The notes under the pieces were generated by a model. That model did no database searches and was not told where the DNA came from. It was given only the letters and a program-made list of their open reading frames with translations. 64,000 nt of DNA from NCBI GenBank assembly GCA_002839375.1, contig PGXY01000008.1, positions 1-64,000 on the forward strand, written 5' to 3'. This DNA comes from Spirochaetae bacterium HGW-Spirochaetae-1 (GTDB lineage Bacteria; Spirochaetota; UBA4802; UBA5550). How positions within the stretch are numbered: position 1 is the first letter of the stretch; each line of letters begins with the position of its first letter. A program made the translations under genes and the position numbers. Below, piece after piece: positions 18,159 through 26,845 of the stretch.

Positions 18159-18650
18159 ATGAGGACCATTATTCTGTGCATGATTTTTTCCCTGGCTGCA
18201 GCGGGATGTTCATCGGGCGGATTTCTGTACCGTGACGGGTGGATGTTTTCCCGGCCCGGGAATATACGCAGTCATGTCCCGGCGCGGCGCAGCAATATCG
18301 TCGAAACGGCGAAGCAATACCTGGGAACTGACTATCTCTATGGAGGGGTAACCCCTAAAGGATTCGACTGTTCCGGTTTTGTCATGTACGTGTACCGGCA
18401 GAACCGCATCACGGTGCCCCGGTCCACGCGGGACCAGTTTGAGGCGGGAACAAGAGTGGCATTGCGCAGGGCCCGGCCCGGGGATCTCGTATTCTTCCAG
18501 ACATCGCGGAAAGGCATATCCCACGTGGGCATCTATCTGGGCAACTACCGGTTCATTCACGCTCCCAGTACGGGTAAAACCGTGAGTATTGCTGAAATTA
18601 AAAATCCCTACTGGCATAAACGCTTTCGGGGAGCCGTGACCTTCCTCTGA
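18159..18650 (+). CDS. NlpC/P60 family lipoprotein (peptidoglycan endopeptidase)
   Basis: 163 residues. The signal peptide ends in a lipobox (SLAAAGC), so Cys20 is probably lipidated. The catalytic domain has the cysteine in GFDCSGFVMYV, the first histidine in SHVGIYLG and the third polar residue around RFIHAPSTG. The family cuts gamma-D-glutamyl-diamino acid bonds in peptidoglycan stem peptides. It is the minimal form, without SH3 or LysM targeting domains. No clear ribosome site is seen, but the lipobox fixes the start well. Confidence 0.9.
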   Translation: MRTIILCMIFSLAAAGCSSGGFLYRDGWMFSRPGNIRSHVPARRSNIVETAKQYLGTDYLYGGVTPKGFDCSGFVMYVYRQNRITVPRSTRDQFEAGTRVALRRARPGDLVFFQTSRKGISHVGIYLGNYRFIHAPSTGKTVSIAEIKNPYWHKRFRGAVTFL

Positions 18651-18713
18651 CCCCGCCTGCCGATCGCCTGTTTCCGATAGATAAATATCCTGCTCAAAAA
18701 GAATAAAAATAGC

Positions 18714-18741
18714 TTGACTTTTACATTAACACTGTTATTCT
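18714..18741 (+). promoter_or_regulatory. Promoter of the TetR / glycyl radical enzyme operon
   Basis: TTGACT (18714-18719), 16 bases, TATTCT (18736-18741). Both the spacer and the -10 are covered by the operators at 18727-18751. Confidence 0.7.
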
Positions 18742-18751
18742 AACACTGTTA
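18727..18751 (+). promoter_or_regulatory. Paired TetR-type operators
   Basis: Two identical copies of the palindrome TAACACTGTTA lie at 18727-18737 and 18741-18751. They overlap the spacer, the -10 and the expected start of transcription. TetR-family repressors commonly bind such TAACA-n-TGTTA dyads. The divergently unopposed TetR gene starts 32 bases downstream, which points to autorepression of the whole operon. Confidence 0.75.
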
Positions 18752-18782
18752 ATTGATAAGAAAGCATAACATGGACTGAAAA

Positions 18783-19460
18783 ATGCCCAAATCACCGCGA
18801 TTACCCCACGAGATTGAAGCTGTCCGGGAAGAAATTCTCGATACGGCCCTGGAGCTCATTATCGAAGACGGCTTCAACAACCTGAGTATGCGCCGTATCG
18901 CCGCAAAGCTGGGCATCACGGCCACCACCATCTACAACTATGTGACGGGCAAGGATGAACTGAACCTCATGATCCGCATGCGGGGATTCGACATGCTTTA
19001 TGAACGGCTCGAGAAGGGGTACGGAAAACATGCCGGCCTGGTTGAACGGCTCGAGGCCATGATTCACGGGTATGTGGATTTCGGCATCACCTATCCCGCT
19101 TACTATGATATCATGTTCAATCTCACCACACCGAAATATACCGACTACATTGGGACCGATATGGAACCCATGGCGCTGCGTGAAAAAGAAACGGCCATGC
19201 GGTGTTTCGGGATTTTCAACAGGCTCTTGGGGGATTACGCCGCGGAAAACAATTTCGTCGTGGACGGGGACCTCATAGGGTATACCATCACAAAGATGTG
19301 GTCCGATCTTCACGGGATCATAAGCCTTTATAACAGCAGGGTGCTCTTCGAGGTGAATGAGGAGAGCAGGTCCGTGCTGGACCGGCGTGTGGAGGATATT
19401 ATTGCCGCCGCCGTATATCTAAAAGAAATCCTTGAATCGGCGGGAGCCGGTAATAAATAA
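18783..19460 (+). CDS. TetR-family transcriptional repressor
   Basis: 225 residues. The N-terminal helix-turn-helix is typical (EEILDTALELIIEDGF, then LSMRRIAAKLGITATTIYNY, then GKDELN). The C-terminal ligand domain is helical and contains YVDFGITYPAYYDIMF, a pattern frequent in TetR_C domains that bind hydrophobic ligands. It is the first gene of an operon with the glycyl radical enzyme (13-base gap) and the activase. It very likely represses its own promoter through the two operators just upstream and is released by the pathway substrate or a derivative. The ligand is unknown. Confidence 0.92.
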   Translation: MPKSPRLPHEIEAVREEILDTALELIIEDGFNNLSMRRIAAKLGITATTIYNYVTGKDELNLMIRMRGFDMLYERLEKGYGKHAGLVERLEAMIHGYVDFGITYPAYYDIMFNLTTPKYTDYIGTDMEPMALREKETAMRCFGIFNRLLGDYAAENNFVVDGDLIGYTITKMWSDLHGIISLYNSRVLFEVNEESRSVLDRRVEDIIAAAVYLKEILESAGAGNK

Positions 19461-19473
19461 GGGAGGCAACGGT

Positions 19474-22455
19474 ATGAACAGCGGCATGACAGGACGAAGC
19501 GCGGCAAGGGGAAAAGGGGGAACCAACGTGATGGTGCATCTGCTTTTAAAGCTCATGGCGGCCGTGTATAACCGCCGCGCATCGCTGAAGGAATATCTCC
19601 GCTGGGACGGGGGATGGATGAACTTTTCCATCGGTATCGAAACAGAAAAGGGAACGGTTCGGCAGGGCATCTCCTTCAGGGACGGCCGTGTCTCGGTTCA
19701 TCCCTTTGTGCCGGAAAAGGCCGACGCGGTCCTGGTTTTCATGGACGAGGCGGCGGTGCGGAAGATGGTGTCGAGTCCTCCCAATGAGCTGTTTAATCTT
19801 CTCATGAAAAACCGCATGGTTCCCCGTGGCAACCTGGCCCACCTGCAGCTTTTCAACTTTCTCCTGTCGGTCCTCTTGAAGAACAAACACATCAAGATAC
19901 TGCAGAAAGAATTGAAAAAAGAGAGGGCCGGCAAGAATGCCTCTTCCGGCCTTACCGTTCCGGTGAAGAGAGCGTCCTATCTTAAAGCATCCGTCAGGGA
20001 TAAGGGAGTGAAGTATCTCGATGATGCGTATCTCAGCGCCTACAGCCTCGATGATTTTCCGCGCCTGAAGGAATTTCTCGACATACACTTCACGGCGCGG
20101 CCCGCTCTCTGTCATGAACGGCCCCTGCTGCTTACGGAGTGGTACCGGGAGCATGGCTTTGAGGAAGATGTTCACGGCAATGCCTGGATTCCCGAAGTGC
20201 GCCAGGCCCGGGCCTACCGGCATCTCATGGAGAATAAGAAACCAATAATACGAAAGAATGATCTTGTGGCCGGCACCACCACCACGAAGGAAATCGGCGT
20301 TGTTCTCTATCCCGATTCTCACGGCACCATGATCTGGGGCGAGCTCTTCACAACACCCTACCGTTTTCTCAACCCCTACGATGTGGATCCCGAAACCGTG
20401 GAGGTGCTGCATAAAAAGGTATTTCCCTTCTGGTTTCACCGCAATATCCGGGAACTAGTCCGTGACACCGAGTCCTATCCCCTGTGCCAGCAGCTCGATG
20501 AGCGCTTTGCCGTCTACTTTCTCTGGAAGACCGTGGCCCTGTCCCACACCATCATTGATTATCCGAAAGTTCTGTCGCAGGGAACCGCGGGAATAATGAG
20601 GGAGATAGATGAAAACCTGGGGAAAACTTCCGGAAAGGACGCGGGGAAAAGGGCATTGCTTGAGGCCATGAAGGTATCGTTTCAGGGGATCAATGCCTAC
20701 GCTGCAAACCTGTGGAAACAGGCCGCCCTGGAGGCCGGAGCCGAAAAGGACCCCGTGAGGAAAAAGGAGCTGGCCCGTCTTGCCGCCATATGCCGCCGCG
20801 TACCCCGGTCCCCGGCCCGCACCCTTGATGAGGCCGTGAACGCCCTGTGGATCATTTGGGTGGGGATACACATGGAGAACACCAACGCGGGATTTTCCCT
20901 GGGACGCCTGGACCAGTGGCTTCAGCCCTATTTCGCCGCCGACATGGAAAAGCTCACCACGAAAAAGGCCCGGGAGGAATACACGCGCCATGCCATAGAA
21001 CTCATCGGCTGCCTGTACATGCGCTGCACCGATCATCTGCCACTGGTTCCCGATATCGGGAACTATCTTTTCGGGGGCAGTTCTTCCGACCAGGCCATCA
21101 CTCTGGGAGGGGTGACCCCGGACGGGAAGGATGCTGTGAACGACATGACCTACATTTTTCTTAAGGTGACGGAAATACTGAAGATCCGGGACCCCAATGT
21201 GAATGCCCGGTACCACCGGGGAATCAACAGCGAGGCTTACCTGCGGCGTCTCAGTGAGGTGAATCTCAATACCACGGCCACCCCGTCTATACATAACGAT
21301 GAAGCGGTCATGGCCTCGCTGGGTGAGTTCAATTACCCGGTGAAGCATCTCCGGGACTGGTCCGCCACGGGGTGCGTGGAGCCGACGCTTTCGGGCCGCC
21401 ACATGGGCCACACCAACTGCATGATGTTCAACATGGTGGCGGCCCTGGAAATGGCCATGAACAACGGCAGGCATCCCCTCATGCGCTGGAATGTGGGCCC
21501 CGAAACAGGGAGCGTAAATGCCGGTGATTTCGACACCTTTGAAAAATTTTACCGTGCCTTCTGCGCGCAGTTCGATTTTCTTGCCGGGCAGTCCTGTGCC
21601 TACAACAATATGCTGGGCCGGGCCCACCAGGTGATAAGGCCCACGCCTTTTATCTCGGGAATGATCGACGGCTGCATGAAGTCGGGAAGGGACGTGACCA
21701 AAGGAGGGGCCCGCTACAATTCATCGGGAACAGCCTGTATCGGCCTGGCCGACGTGACCGATTCCCTCATGGCCATAAAGAAACTGGTTTTCGAGGATAA
21801 GAAGATATCCTTCCCCGAAATGCTCCGCGCCGTGGAACGCAACTTCAGGGATGACGCGGCCCTTCTGGCGCTGATAAAAAACCGGGTGCCGCTCTTCGGT
21901 TCCGGCGATGCGGGGGCCCTTGCCATGGCAAACCGTGTGGTGAAATTTGCCCATGACTGTTTCGGGAAAAGGATCAATTACCGGGGAGGGAAATACACGG
22001 CCGGGTTCTGGTCCATGTCCAACCACGTTGCCTTCGGGACCCTCACGGGGGCGCTGCCGTCGGGACGGCTGGCCGGGAAGCCCTTTACGCCGGGACTTAC
22101 TCCCGAGGCCCACGCGTCGAAAAGCCTCCTGGACAACATCCGCGACGTGTCAATGCTTAAGGCTGAAAACATGAATAATAACATCGCCTTCAACGTGAAG
22201 GTGGTGCCGGCCCCCGGGGACAGCCACGAAGAGGCCGTGGAGCACATCCACTCCTACGCGAAAAGCTACATGGACCTGGGCGGCATGCAGATGCAGTTCA
22301 ACGTTGTCTCATCGGCGGTACTGCGCGACGCCATGGCCAACCCGGACCAGTACCGGGACCTCCTGGTGCGCATCTCGGGATACAATGCCTACTTCGTGAC
22401 CCTGAACCGGGATATGCAGATCGAGCTTATTGAAAGGGCCGAGTTCGGGGTATAG
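19474..22455 (+). CDS. Glycyl radical enzyme with an N-terminal SCP2-like domain
   Basis: 993 residues from the ATG at 19474, which has GGGAGG seven bases before it. Residues about 200-993 form a PFL-like glycyl radical enzyme. The thiyl cysteine is Cys634 in ATGCVEPT with Glu636 as the likely base, and the glycyl radical site is Gly969 in RISGYNAYF. The C-x-E arrangement is that of the dehydratase, lyase and decarboxylase branch, not of pyruvate formate-lyase (Cys-Cys). Residues about 20-140 are extra compared with the usual 780-850-residue enzymes. They look like an SCP2/sterol-carrier fold: WMNFSIGIETEKGTVRQGIS, FRDGRVSV, ADAVLVFMDEAAV and MVPRGNLAHLQ. That suggests a lipid-like or hydrophobic substrate, but I cannot name the reaction. 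The activase gene follows immediately. Confidence 0.9.
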   Translation: MNSGMTGRSAARGKGGTNVMVHLLLKLMAAVYNRRASLKEYLRWDGGWMNFSIGIETEKGTVRQGISFRDGRVSVHPFVPEKADAVLVFMDEAAVRKMVSSPPNELFNLLMKNRMVPRGNLAHLQLFNFLLSVLLKNKHIKILQKELKKERAGKNASSGLTVPVKRASYLKASVRDKGVKYLDDAYLSAYSLDDFPRLKEFLDIHFTARPALCHERPLLLTEWYREHGFEEDVHGNAWIPEVRQARAYRHLMENKKPIIRKNDLVAGTTTTKEIGVVLYPDSHGTMIWGELFTTPYRFLNPYDVDPETVEVLHKKVFPFWFHRNIRELVRDTESYPLCQQLDERFAVYFLWKTVALSHTIIDYPKVLSQGTAGIMREIDENLGKTSGKDAGKRALLEAMKVSFQGINAYAANLWKQAALEAGAEKDPVRKKELARLAAICRRVPRSPARTLDEAVNALWIIWVGIHMENTNAGFSLGRLDQWLQPYFAADMEKLTTKKAREEYTRHAIELIGCLYMRCTDHLPLVPDIGNYLFGGSSSDQAITLGGVTPDGKDAVNDMTYIFLKVTEILKIRDPNVNARYHRGINSEAYLRRLSEVNLNTTATPSIHNDEAVMASLGEFNYPVKHLRDWSATGCVEPTLSGRHMGHTNCMMFNMVAALEMAMNNGRHPLMRWNVGPETGSVNAGDFDTFEKFYRAFCAQFDFLAGQSCAYNNMLGRAHQVIRPTPFISGMIDGCMKSGRDVTKGGARYNSSGTACIGLADVTDSLMAIKKLVFEDKKISFPEMLRAVERNFRDDAALLALIKNRVPLFGSGDAGALAMANRVVKFAHDCFGKRINYRGGKYTAGFWSMSNHVAFGTLTGALPSGRLAGKPFTPGLTPEAHASKSLLDNIRDVSMLKAENMNNNIAFNVKVVPAPGDSHEEAVEHIHSYAKSYMDLGGMQMQFNVVSSAVLRDAMANPDQYRDLLVRISGYNAYFVTLNRDMQIELIERAEFGV

Positions 22456-22463
22456 GGGGAGTG

Positions 22464-23417
22464 ATGCAGCGGCTTAAGGGAAAAGTAAATGAAAAAGCAA
22501 CGGGAGTCCCCCTGATTCTTGAGATCAAGGGAAACAGCCTCGATGACGGTCCCGGTATCCGCTCTGTAATATTTTTCAAGGGATGCCCCCTGGACTGCGC
22601 CTGGTGTCATAATCCCGAGAGTAAAAAAAGAGGCGTCGAACTTTCTTTTGACGCAGGGCTCTGTATTGCCTGCGATGCCTGTATCGGTGCCTGTACCGAA
22701 AAGGCCCTTTCCCGCAGGGTAAAGGGCTTTGTAAAAAGGGACCGCTGCACCCTGTGCTTTCAGTGCACCGATGTGTGTCCCTCGGGCGCCCTGAGCCGCG
22801 TGGGCCGCGATATGACGGTTGATCAGGTCGTGGAAAAGGTGAAGCGGGACATTCCCTTTTATAACAGTTCGGGCGGCGGTGTGACCCTTTCGGGCGGTGA
22901 GCCCACGGTTTCCATGGAATATCTTTCCGGCATTGTCCGTGCCCTTAAAGCGGAGAAGATACACACACTTATAGAGACCTGCGGTCTTTTTGACATGAAA
23001 AGATTCAGCGAGATGGTCTATCCCCATATCGATTCGATTTATTTCGATATCAAGTTTATCGATGAGGCGCTGCACCGGAAATATTGCGGCACTTCAAATA
23101 AAATCATTCTGGAGAATTTCTCGAGGCTGCAGGATATGTTCCTGAAGGGGGGCATTTCCTTGCTGGCCAGGACGCCCCTCATACCGGGTATCACCGACAG
23201 TGATAAGAATCTTTCCGCCATTGCCGGTTTTCTCAGCGGCAGGGGCGTGCAGAAGGCGTCACTTCTCGCGTATAATCCCCTCTGGCATGAAAAGAACGGA
23301 AAGATCGGTGTGGAAAACCGCTACTCGAAAGAGAAGGCCATGAAGTCCTTCATGAAACAGGAAAGGATAGAGGAATGCTGGGATATTTTTCTTTCGGCAG
23401 GAATTGAGGTGGTGTAG
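22464..23417 (+). CDS. Glycyl radical enzyme activating enzyme (radical SAM)
   Basis: 317 residues. The radical SAM cluster motif is GCPLDCAWCHNPES (CxxxCxxC). It is followed by an inserted ferredoxin-like domain with two four-cysteine sets (CIACDACIGAC near residues 72-82; CTLCFQCTDVCP near 98-109), as in activases of the dehydratase/lyase class. GGGVTLSGGEPT, the SAM-binding GGE segment, is intact. It makes the glycyl radical on Gly969 of the upstream enzyme by cleaving S-adenosylmethionine. The start at 22464 is eight bases after the enzyme's stop, with a run of five G before it; a GTG three bases earlier is possible. It is the last gene of the TetR operon. Confidence 0.95.
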   Translation: MQRLKGKVNEKATGVPLILEIKGNSLDDGPGIRSVIFFKGCPLDCAWCHNPESKKRGVELSFDAGLCIACDACIGACTEKALSRRVKGFVKRDRCTLCFQCTDVCPSGALSRVGRDMTVDQVVEKVKRDIPFYNSSGGGVTLSGGEPTVSMEYLSGIVRALKAEKIHTLIETCGLFDMKRFSEMVYPHIDSIYFDIKFIDEALHRKYCGTSNKIILENFSRLQDMFLKGGISLLARTPLIPGITDSDKNLSAIAGFLSGRGVQKASLLAYNPLWHEKNGKIGVENRYSKEKAMKSFMKQERIEECWDIFLSAGIEVV

Positions 23418-23432
23418 GGGATAATTCCTGCC
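23396..23432 (+). terminator. Possible terminator hairpin over the activase stop codon
   Basis: GGCAGGAATT (23396-23405) is repeated inverted as AATTCCTGCC (23423-23432) with a 17-base loop that contains the stop codon. There is no strong U-run after it (GTTTTTCCTTT follows only 20 bases later). Confidence 0.3.
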
Positions 23433-23478
23433 AATCCTCACATGTTGAAATTGTTTTTCCTTTCCTGTCGTCTCCTGC

Positions 23479-25038
23479 TTATTGCGCCGGTGGATATCCG
23501 GTTATTGAGGCGATTTTCATATAGAGAGGCTCAAGTTTTTCGTATGTGGCAAGAAATACCTGACGGTAGAGATCATCATAGATACGGCGGTTTTTGGGAT
23601 CCGGTTCAAAGGTGTGGATTTTTTTTACCATTGACGATACCGCCTCATCGAAAGAAGAAAACATACCGCTCCCCACCGTGGCGCTCACCGCGGCTCCCAG
23701 TGAACCGATCTCCGAGGTTGCCATACGCGATACGGGCAGGTTGAATATATCGGCAGCGATCTGCACAGCCGCATCACTGCGGGAGCCTCCGCCGCCCACA
23801 CGAAGTTCTTTCAGGGTGATGCCCGTTTCGGCATTGATGATTTCGTACAGTCTGCGCAGTTCAAATCCCAGGCCTTCTAGAATGGCCCGGTAGATATGAG
23901 CCCGCGTATGCACATCGCCGAAGCCGATGATGGAACCCTTGGCGAATTTATTGTTTGACAGCGGGCCCCAGTGCGGCTGGAGCATGAGGCCCATGCTTCC
24001 GGGAGGGATTGATCTGATCACTTCATCGAGAACCACCTCGGGAGCTACTCCCCGCCTTTCCGCTTCAATTGATTCCCGGTGCCCCAATTCTTCCTTGAAC
24101 CAGGTAACCATCCAGAACCCGCGGTTGATATAGGTTTCTATATTCCATGTGCAGGGGATGGCGCCTGGCCAGGCAAAGAATCGCCATTGTTTGTCCGTGA
24201 CATATTTTTTTGTGATGACGTTAAGGGTTGTCAGGGTACCGAAGCTTATGACTCCCGTCTCGGAATTCAAGCCGCCTGCTCCAAGCAGCTCTGACTGCTT
24301 ATCCCCACCTCCTACAATAACGGGCAGTCCCTCGGGAAGCCCTGTTTCCCGTGACGCCGTTTTTGTTATGTATCCCAGAATTTCATCCTGATCGCAGAGC
24401 TCGGGCAAATGATCGGGTTTGAGACCGAAGATCTCGTATAAAAATTTATACGTATACCAGGCGAATTTTTTCAGGTCGATGGGCCAGAGTACATTGACCA
24501 TGCCGCGGGACTCTCTGAACTCACCTGTGAGCTTTTTTACGAACCATCCTGTGATCAGAAGAAATTTTGCCGTTTTTCGATAGATATCAGGTTCATTGCA
24601 CTTGATCCACAGATACTTGGAATTTTCGCGTACATACTTCATGAGCCCGGAAATTACCGGAAGGTTGAACACCGCACGTGCCCCCAGGGAGAGGGGAGGA
24701 GGATATTCCACCCTTCGCTGGTCAAGCCATACAATGGCGGGCCGGAGCGGAGTTCCTTCCCTGTCAACAGTGAGAAAGGTTGTGCGCTGGGAGGTTATTC
24801 CCATGGCCCCGATCTCTTCCCGGGGGACCTTCGCCTTTTTCATCATTGCCCGGGAAGCCTGGCAGAGCTTTGACCAGTAATCCGAAGGATTCTGTTCCGC
24901 CCATCCAGGATGAAGAGAGAAATAAGGCTCTATGGGCGCCTCTGCTGACGCCACTTCCTTCCCGGTACGGTCAAACATAATCGCACGAATGTTCTGTGTT
25001 CCTGAATCAATCGCTATCACATATTTCTTGTCAGCCAT
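23479..25038 (-). CDS. FGGY-family carbohydrate kinase
   Basis: 519 residues from the ATG at 25038, which has AAGGAGTT seven bases before it; the longer reading frame adds an unlikely N terminus. It has the sugar-kinase ATPase fold: IDSGTQNIRAIMFD at the start, ITSQRTT, the catalytic-loop region WLDQRR, GGGDKQSELLGAGG and a C-terminal GGGGSRSDAAVQIAADIF adenosine segment. The family phosphorylates polyols and sugars such as glycerol, xylulose and rhamnulose; the exact substrate is not clear. It is the last gene of an operon with GlpD-like and AGPS-like flavoproteins, so a glycerol-related substrate is a reasonable guess. Confidence 0.88.
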   Translation of the reverse strand: MADKKYVIAIDSGTQNIRAIMFDRTGKEVASAEAPIEPYFSLHPGWAEQNPSDYWSKLCQASRAMMKKAKVPREEIGAMGITSQRTTFLTVDREGTPLRPAIVWLDQRRVEYPPPLSLGARAVFNLPVISGLMKYVRENSKYLWIKCNEPDIYRKTAKFLLITGWFVKKLTGEFRESRGMVNVLWPIDLKKFAWYTYKFLYEIFGLKPDHLPELCDQDEILGYITKTASRETGLPEGLPVIVGGGDKQSELLGAGGLNSETGVISFGTLTTLNVITKKYVTDKQWRFFAWPGAIPCTWNIETYINRGFWMVTWFKEELGHRESIEAERRGVAPEVVLDEVIRSIPPGSMGLMLQPHWGPLSNNKFAKGSIIGFGDVHTRAHIYRAILEGLGFELRRLYEIINAETGITLKELRVGGGGSRSDAAVQIAADIFNLPVSRMATSEIGSLGAAVSATVGSGMFSSFDEAVSSMVKKIHTFEPDPKNRRIYDDLYRQVFLATYEKLEPLYMKIASITGYPPAQ

Positions 25039-25117
25039 TTTTAACTCCTTCAGACAGATCAAAGGCGCGCCGCAGCGGTCATCCACAATTCCTTAATTCA
25101 TTATTTTTCATGCCTTC

Positions 25118-26812
25118 TCATGTATCCGATGAATCCGTGCCCAGGGGATGGCCCGGATTCATGATATTGCCCGGATCAAAATAACGCTTCAGAGCCCTGA
25201 TGGCGCCCATCTCCTCCTTTCCGAGAAAACGTTCAATCCAGGGCGCCATAAGTCTGCCGACTCCGTGATGATGACTGCATGAACCGCCGGCATTGACCAT
25301 GGCCTCAATAAGGCCTGAGCGGTAGGCCATGTAGTCATCGACATTTCCCCTGACGCCGAAAATGAAATAGAGATTCGTACCGGACTGATAAAAGTGAGAG
25401 GCGTGGCTTATACACATGGTACCCGGAACAGAGTTGGCGTATTCGTAAACCTTTCTGTGTATTTCATGAATGTTGTCCCACCGCACCGGGGTCTCCACGG
25501 TGTCCAGAATAATATCATAATCGGTGACCGTTTCACCCATATAAAATGTCTTATAGCGGTCCTTGTACCATTCCTTCGCCGAGTATCCTGTCGTGGTCAT
25601 GCCCCCGAAGCGTCCCATGATTTTTCCAATTTTTCTGCGTACAAGCGCTGTGAAATCCCTGTCGCCTTCGATTGTACCAAGGCACAGGCACCGTTTGCCC
25701 GGCTTGAAGCCGCGCATTTTAAGAAAGCTTTCAATAATCGAGGGAACGGGATAGAGTTCAAAGGCATGCTCCGTCTCTTTCGCGTCGGATATGCGCAGGA
25801 CCGCCGGGAGCCCGAACTGCCCCTGGGTTATCTCCCGTGTGGCATTGACAGCTGATTCAAAATCAGGGAAGATGTAACCGAAATATTTCCTGTTTTCAGG
25901 CATGAACCGGAATATCTTGATTGTCAGCTCCACGCATACGCCGAAGACTCCTTCACTTCCTTTCATCATATTCATGACCCGGGGGCCGGTGGCCGTACTG
26001 GCATAATCGCTGGTGTTGATGACTCCCGCGGGGGTGATGATCTCCATGGCGAGCACCAGGTCCGCCGCGTCACCGTAATAGGTCGAGGCCTGGCCGCTTC
26101 CCAGGGCCATGGACCATCCAGCTACGCTGGAGAGTTCGAAGGACTGGGGAAAATGCCCGCAGGTAAAGGCATGGGCCGTGCCATACATTTTCGGCGCGTT
26201 ATTCAGGGCGTTCTCAAGATCAGGGCCCATGCATCCTGCCTGGACACGGCAGGTATGACTCTTCTCGTTCACTTCAAGAACCCTGTTTATATGGGTGTTC
26301 AGCACCAGGGTCACACCCCCTTTTTCAGGGAGAAATCCCTTGTTGCAGCTTGATCCGCCGCCGTAGACATAAACGGGAATGTCTCTCGTGTTGCACAGCG
26401 ATACGATCTCCTTAATCTCTTCCTTGTCACGCGGATGGACCACAACCCCGGCGGTTTCGTGGACAACGCCTCTCTTGAGACTGAACATCTCCTCCTGGAG
26501 CTTGCCATGGCTGTACTTGATTCGGTTGTATGCATCGCTCTGGACATTTTCAGAACCGGAAATTTTCACCAGGGCCTCAATAACATCCCCGGGGACATTG
26601 CTCTCTTTATCGAGACGCACGGCCATGTTTCCGTCATTGCGTTTTCCGGCGAAATAGGAATCTTCCAGCTTCAGTTCATTTTTCAGAAGCGCATAATACT
26701 TTTCCGAGGGCAGTTTTATTTCATCCATCCTGCCCTGTTTTGCGATGGACCGATAGGAGCCCGGCACGGGCGGCGTATTCGTCCATTCAGGAATAAATTT
26801 TTTTTCAGACAT
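25118..26812 (-). CDS. FAD-linked oxidase of the alkyl-DHAP synthase (AGPS) type
   Basis: 564 residues from the ATG at 26812 (AAAGGAGAACA before it). The PCMH/FAD_binding_4 domain starts GVVVHPRDKEEIKEIV and contains PVYVYGGGSSCNKGF. The C-terminal cap and FAD-linked domain end with GGSCSHHHGVGR, the three-histidine segment of alkyldihydroxyacetonephosphate synthases, then FDPGNIMNPGHPLG. NLYFIFG corresponds to the tyrosine segment of the AGPS active site. AGPS exchanges the acyl chain of acyl-DHAP for a fatty alcohol, the first ether-lipid step; related enzymes are simple hydroxyacid oxidases. Which one this is cannot be settled by eye. It lies between the GlpD-like and kinase genes with 33- and 79-base gaps. 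Confidence 0.85.
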   Translation of the reverse strand: MSEKKFIPEWTNTPPVPGSYRSIAKQGRMDEIKLPSEKYYALLKNELKLEDSYFAGKRNDGNMAVRLDKESNVPGDVIEALVKISGSENVQSDAYNRIKYSHGKLQEEMFSLKRGVVHETAGVVVHPRDKEEIKEIVSLCNTRDIPVYVYGGGSSCNKGFLPEKGGVTLVLNTHINRVLEVNEKSHTCRVQAGCMGPDLENALNNAPKMYGTAHAFTCGHFPQSFELSSVAGWSMALGSGQASTYYGDAADLVLAMEIITPAGVINTSDYASTATGPRVMNMMKGSEGVFGVCVELTIKIFRFMPENRKYFGYIFPDFESAVNATREITQGQFGLPAVLRISDAKETEHAFELYPVPSIIESFLKMRGFKPGKRCLCLGTIEGDRDFTALVRRKIGKIMGRFGGMTTTGYSAKEWYKDRYKTFYMGETVTDYDIILDTVETPVRWDNIHEIHRKVYEYANSVPGTMCISHASHFYQSGTNLYFIFGVRGNVDDYMAYRSGLIEAMVNAGGSCSHHHGVGRLMAPWIERFLGKEEMGAIRALKRYFDPGNIMNPGHPLGTDSSDT

Positions 26813-26845
26813 ATTGTTCTCCTTTATAATAATTTTCATTTGATT

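Noticed and set aside
19432-19473. Earlier start of the glycyl radical enzyme inside tetR
   Set aside because: GGGAGG is placed for the ATG at 19474; the 14 extra residues come from the end of tetR in another frame.
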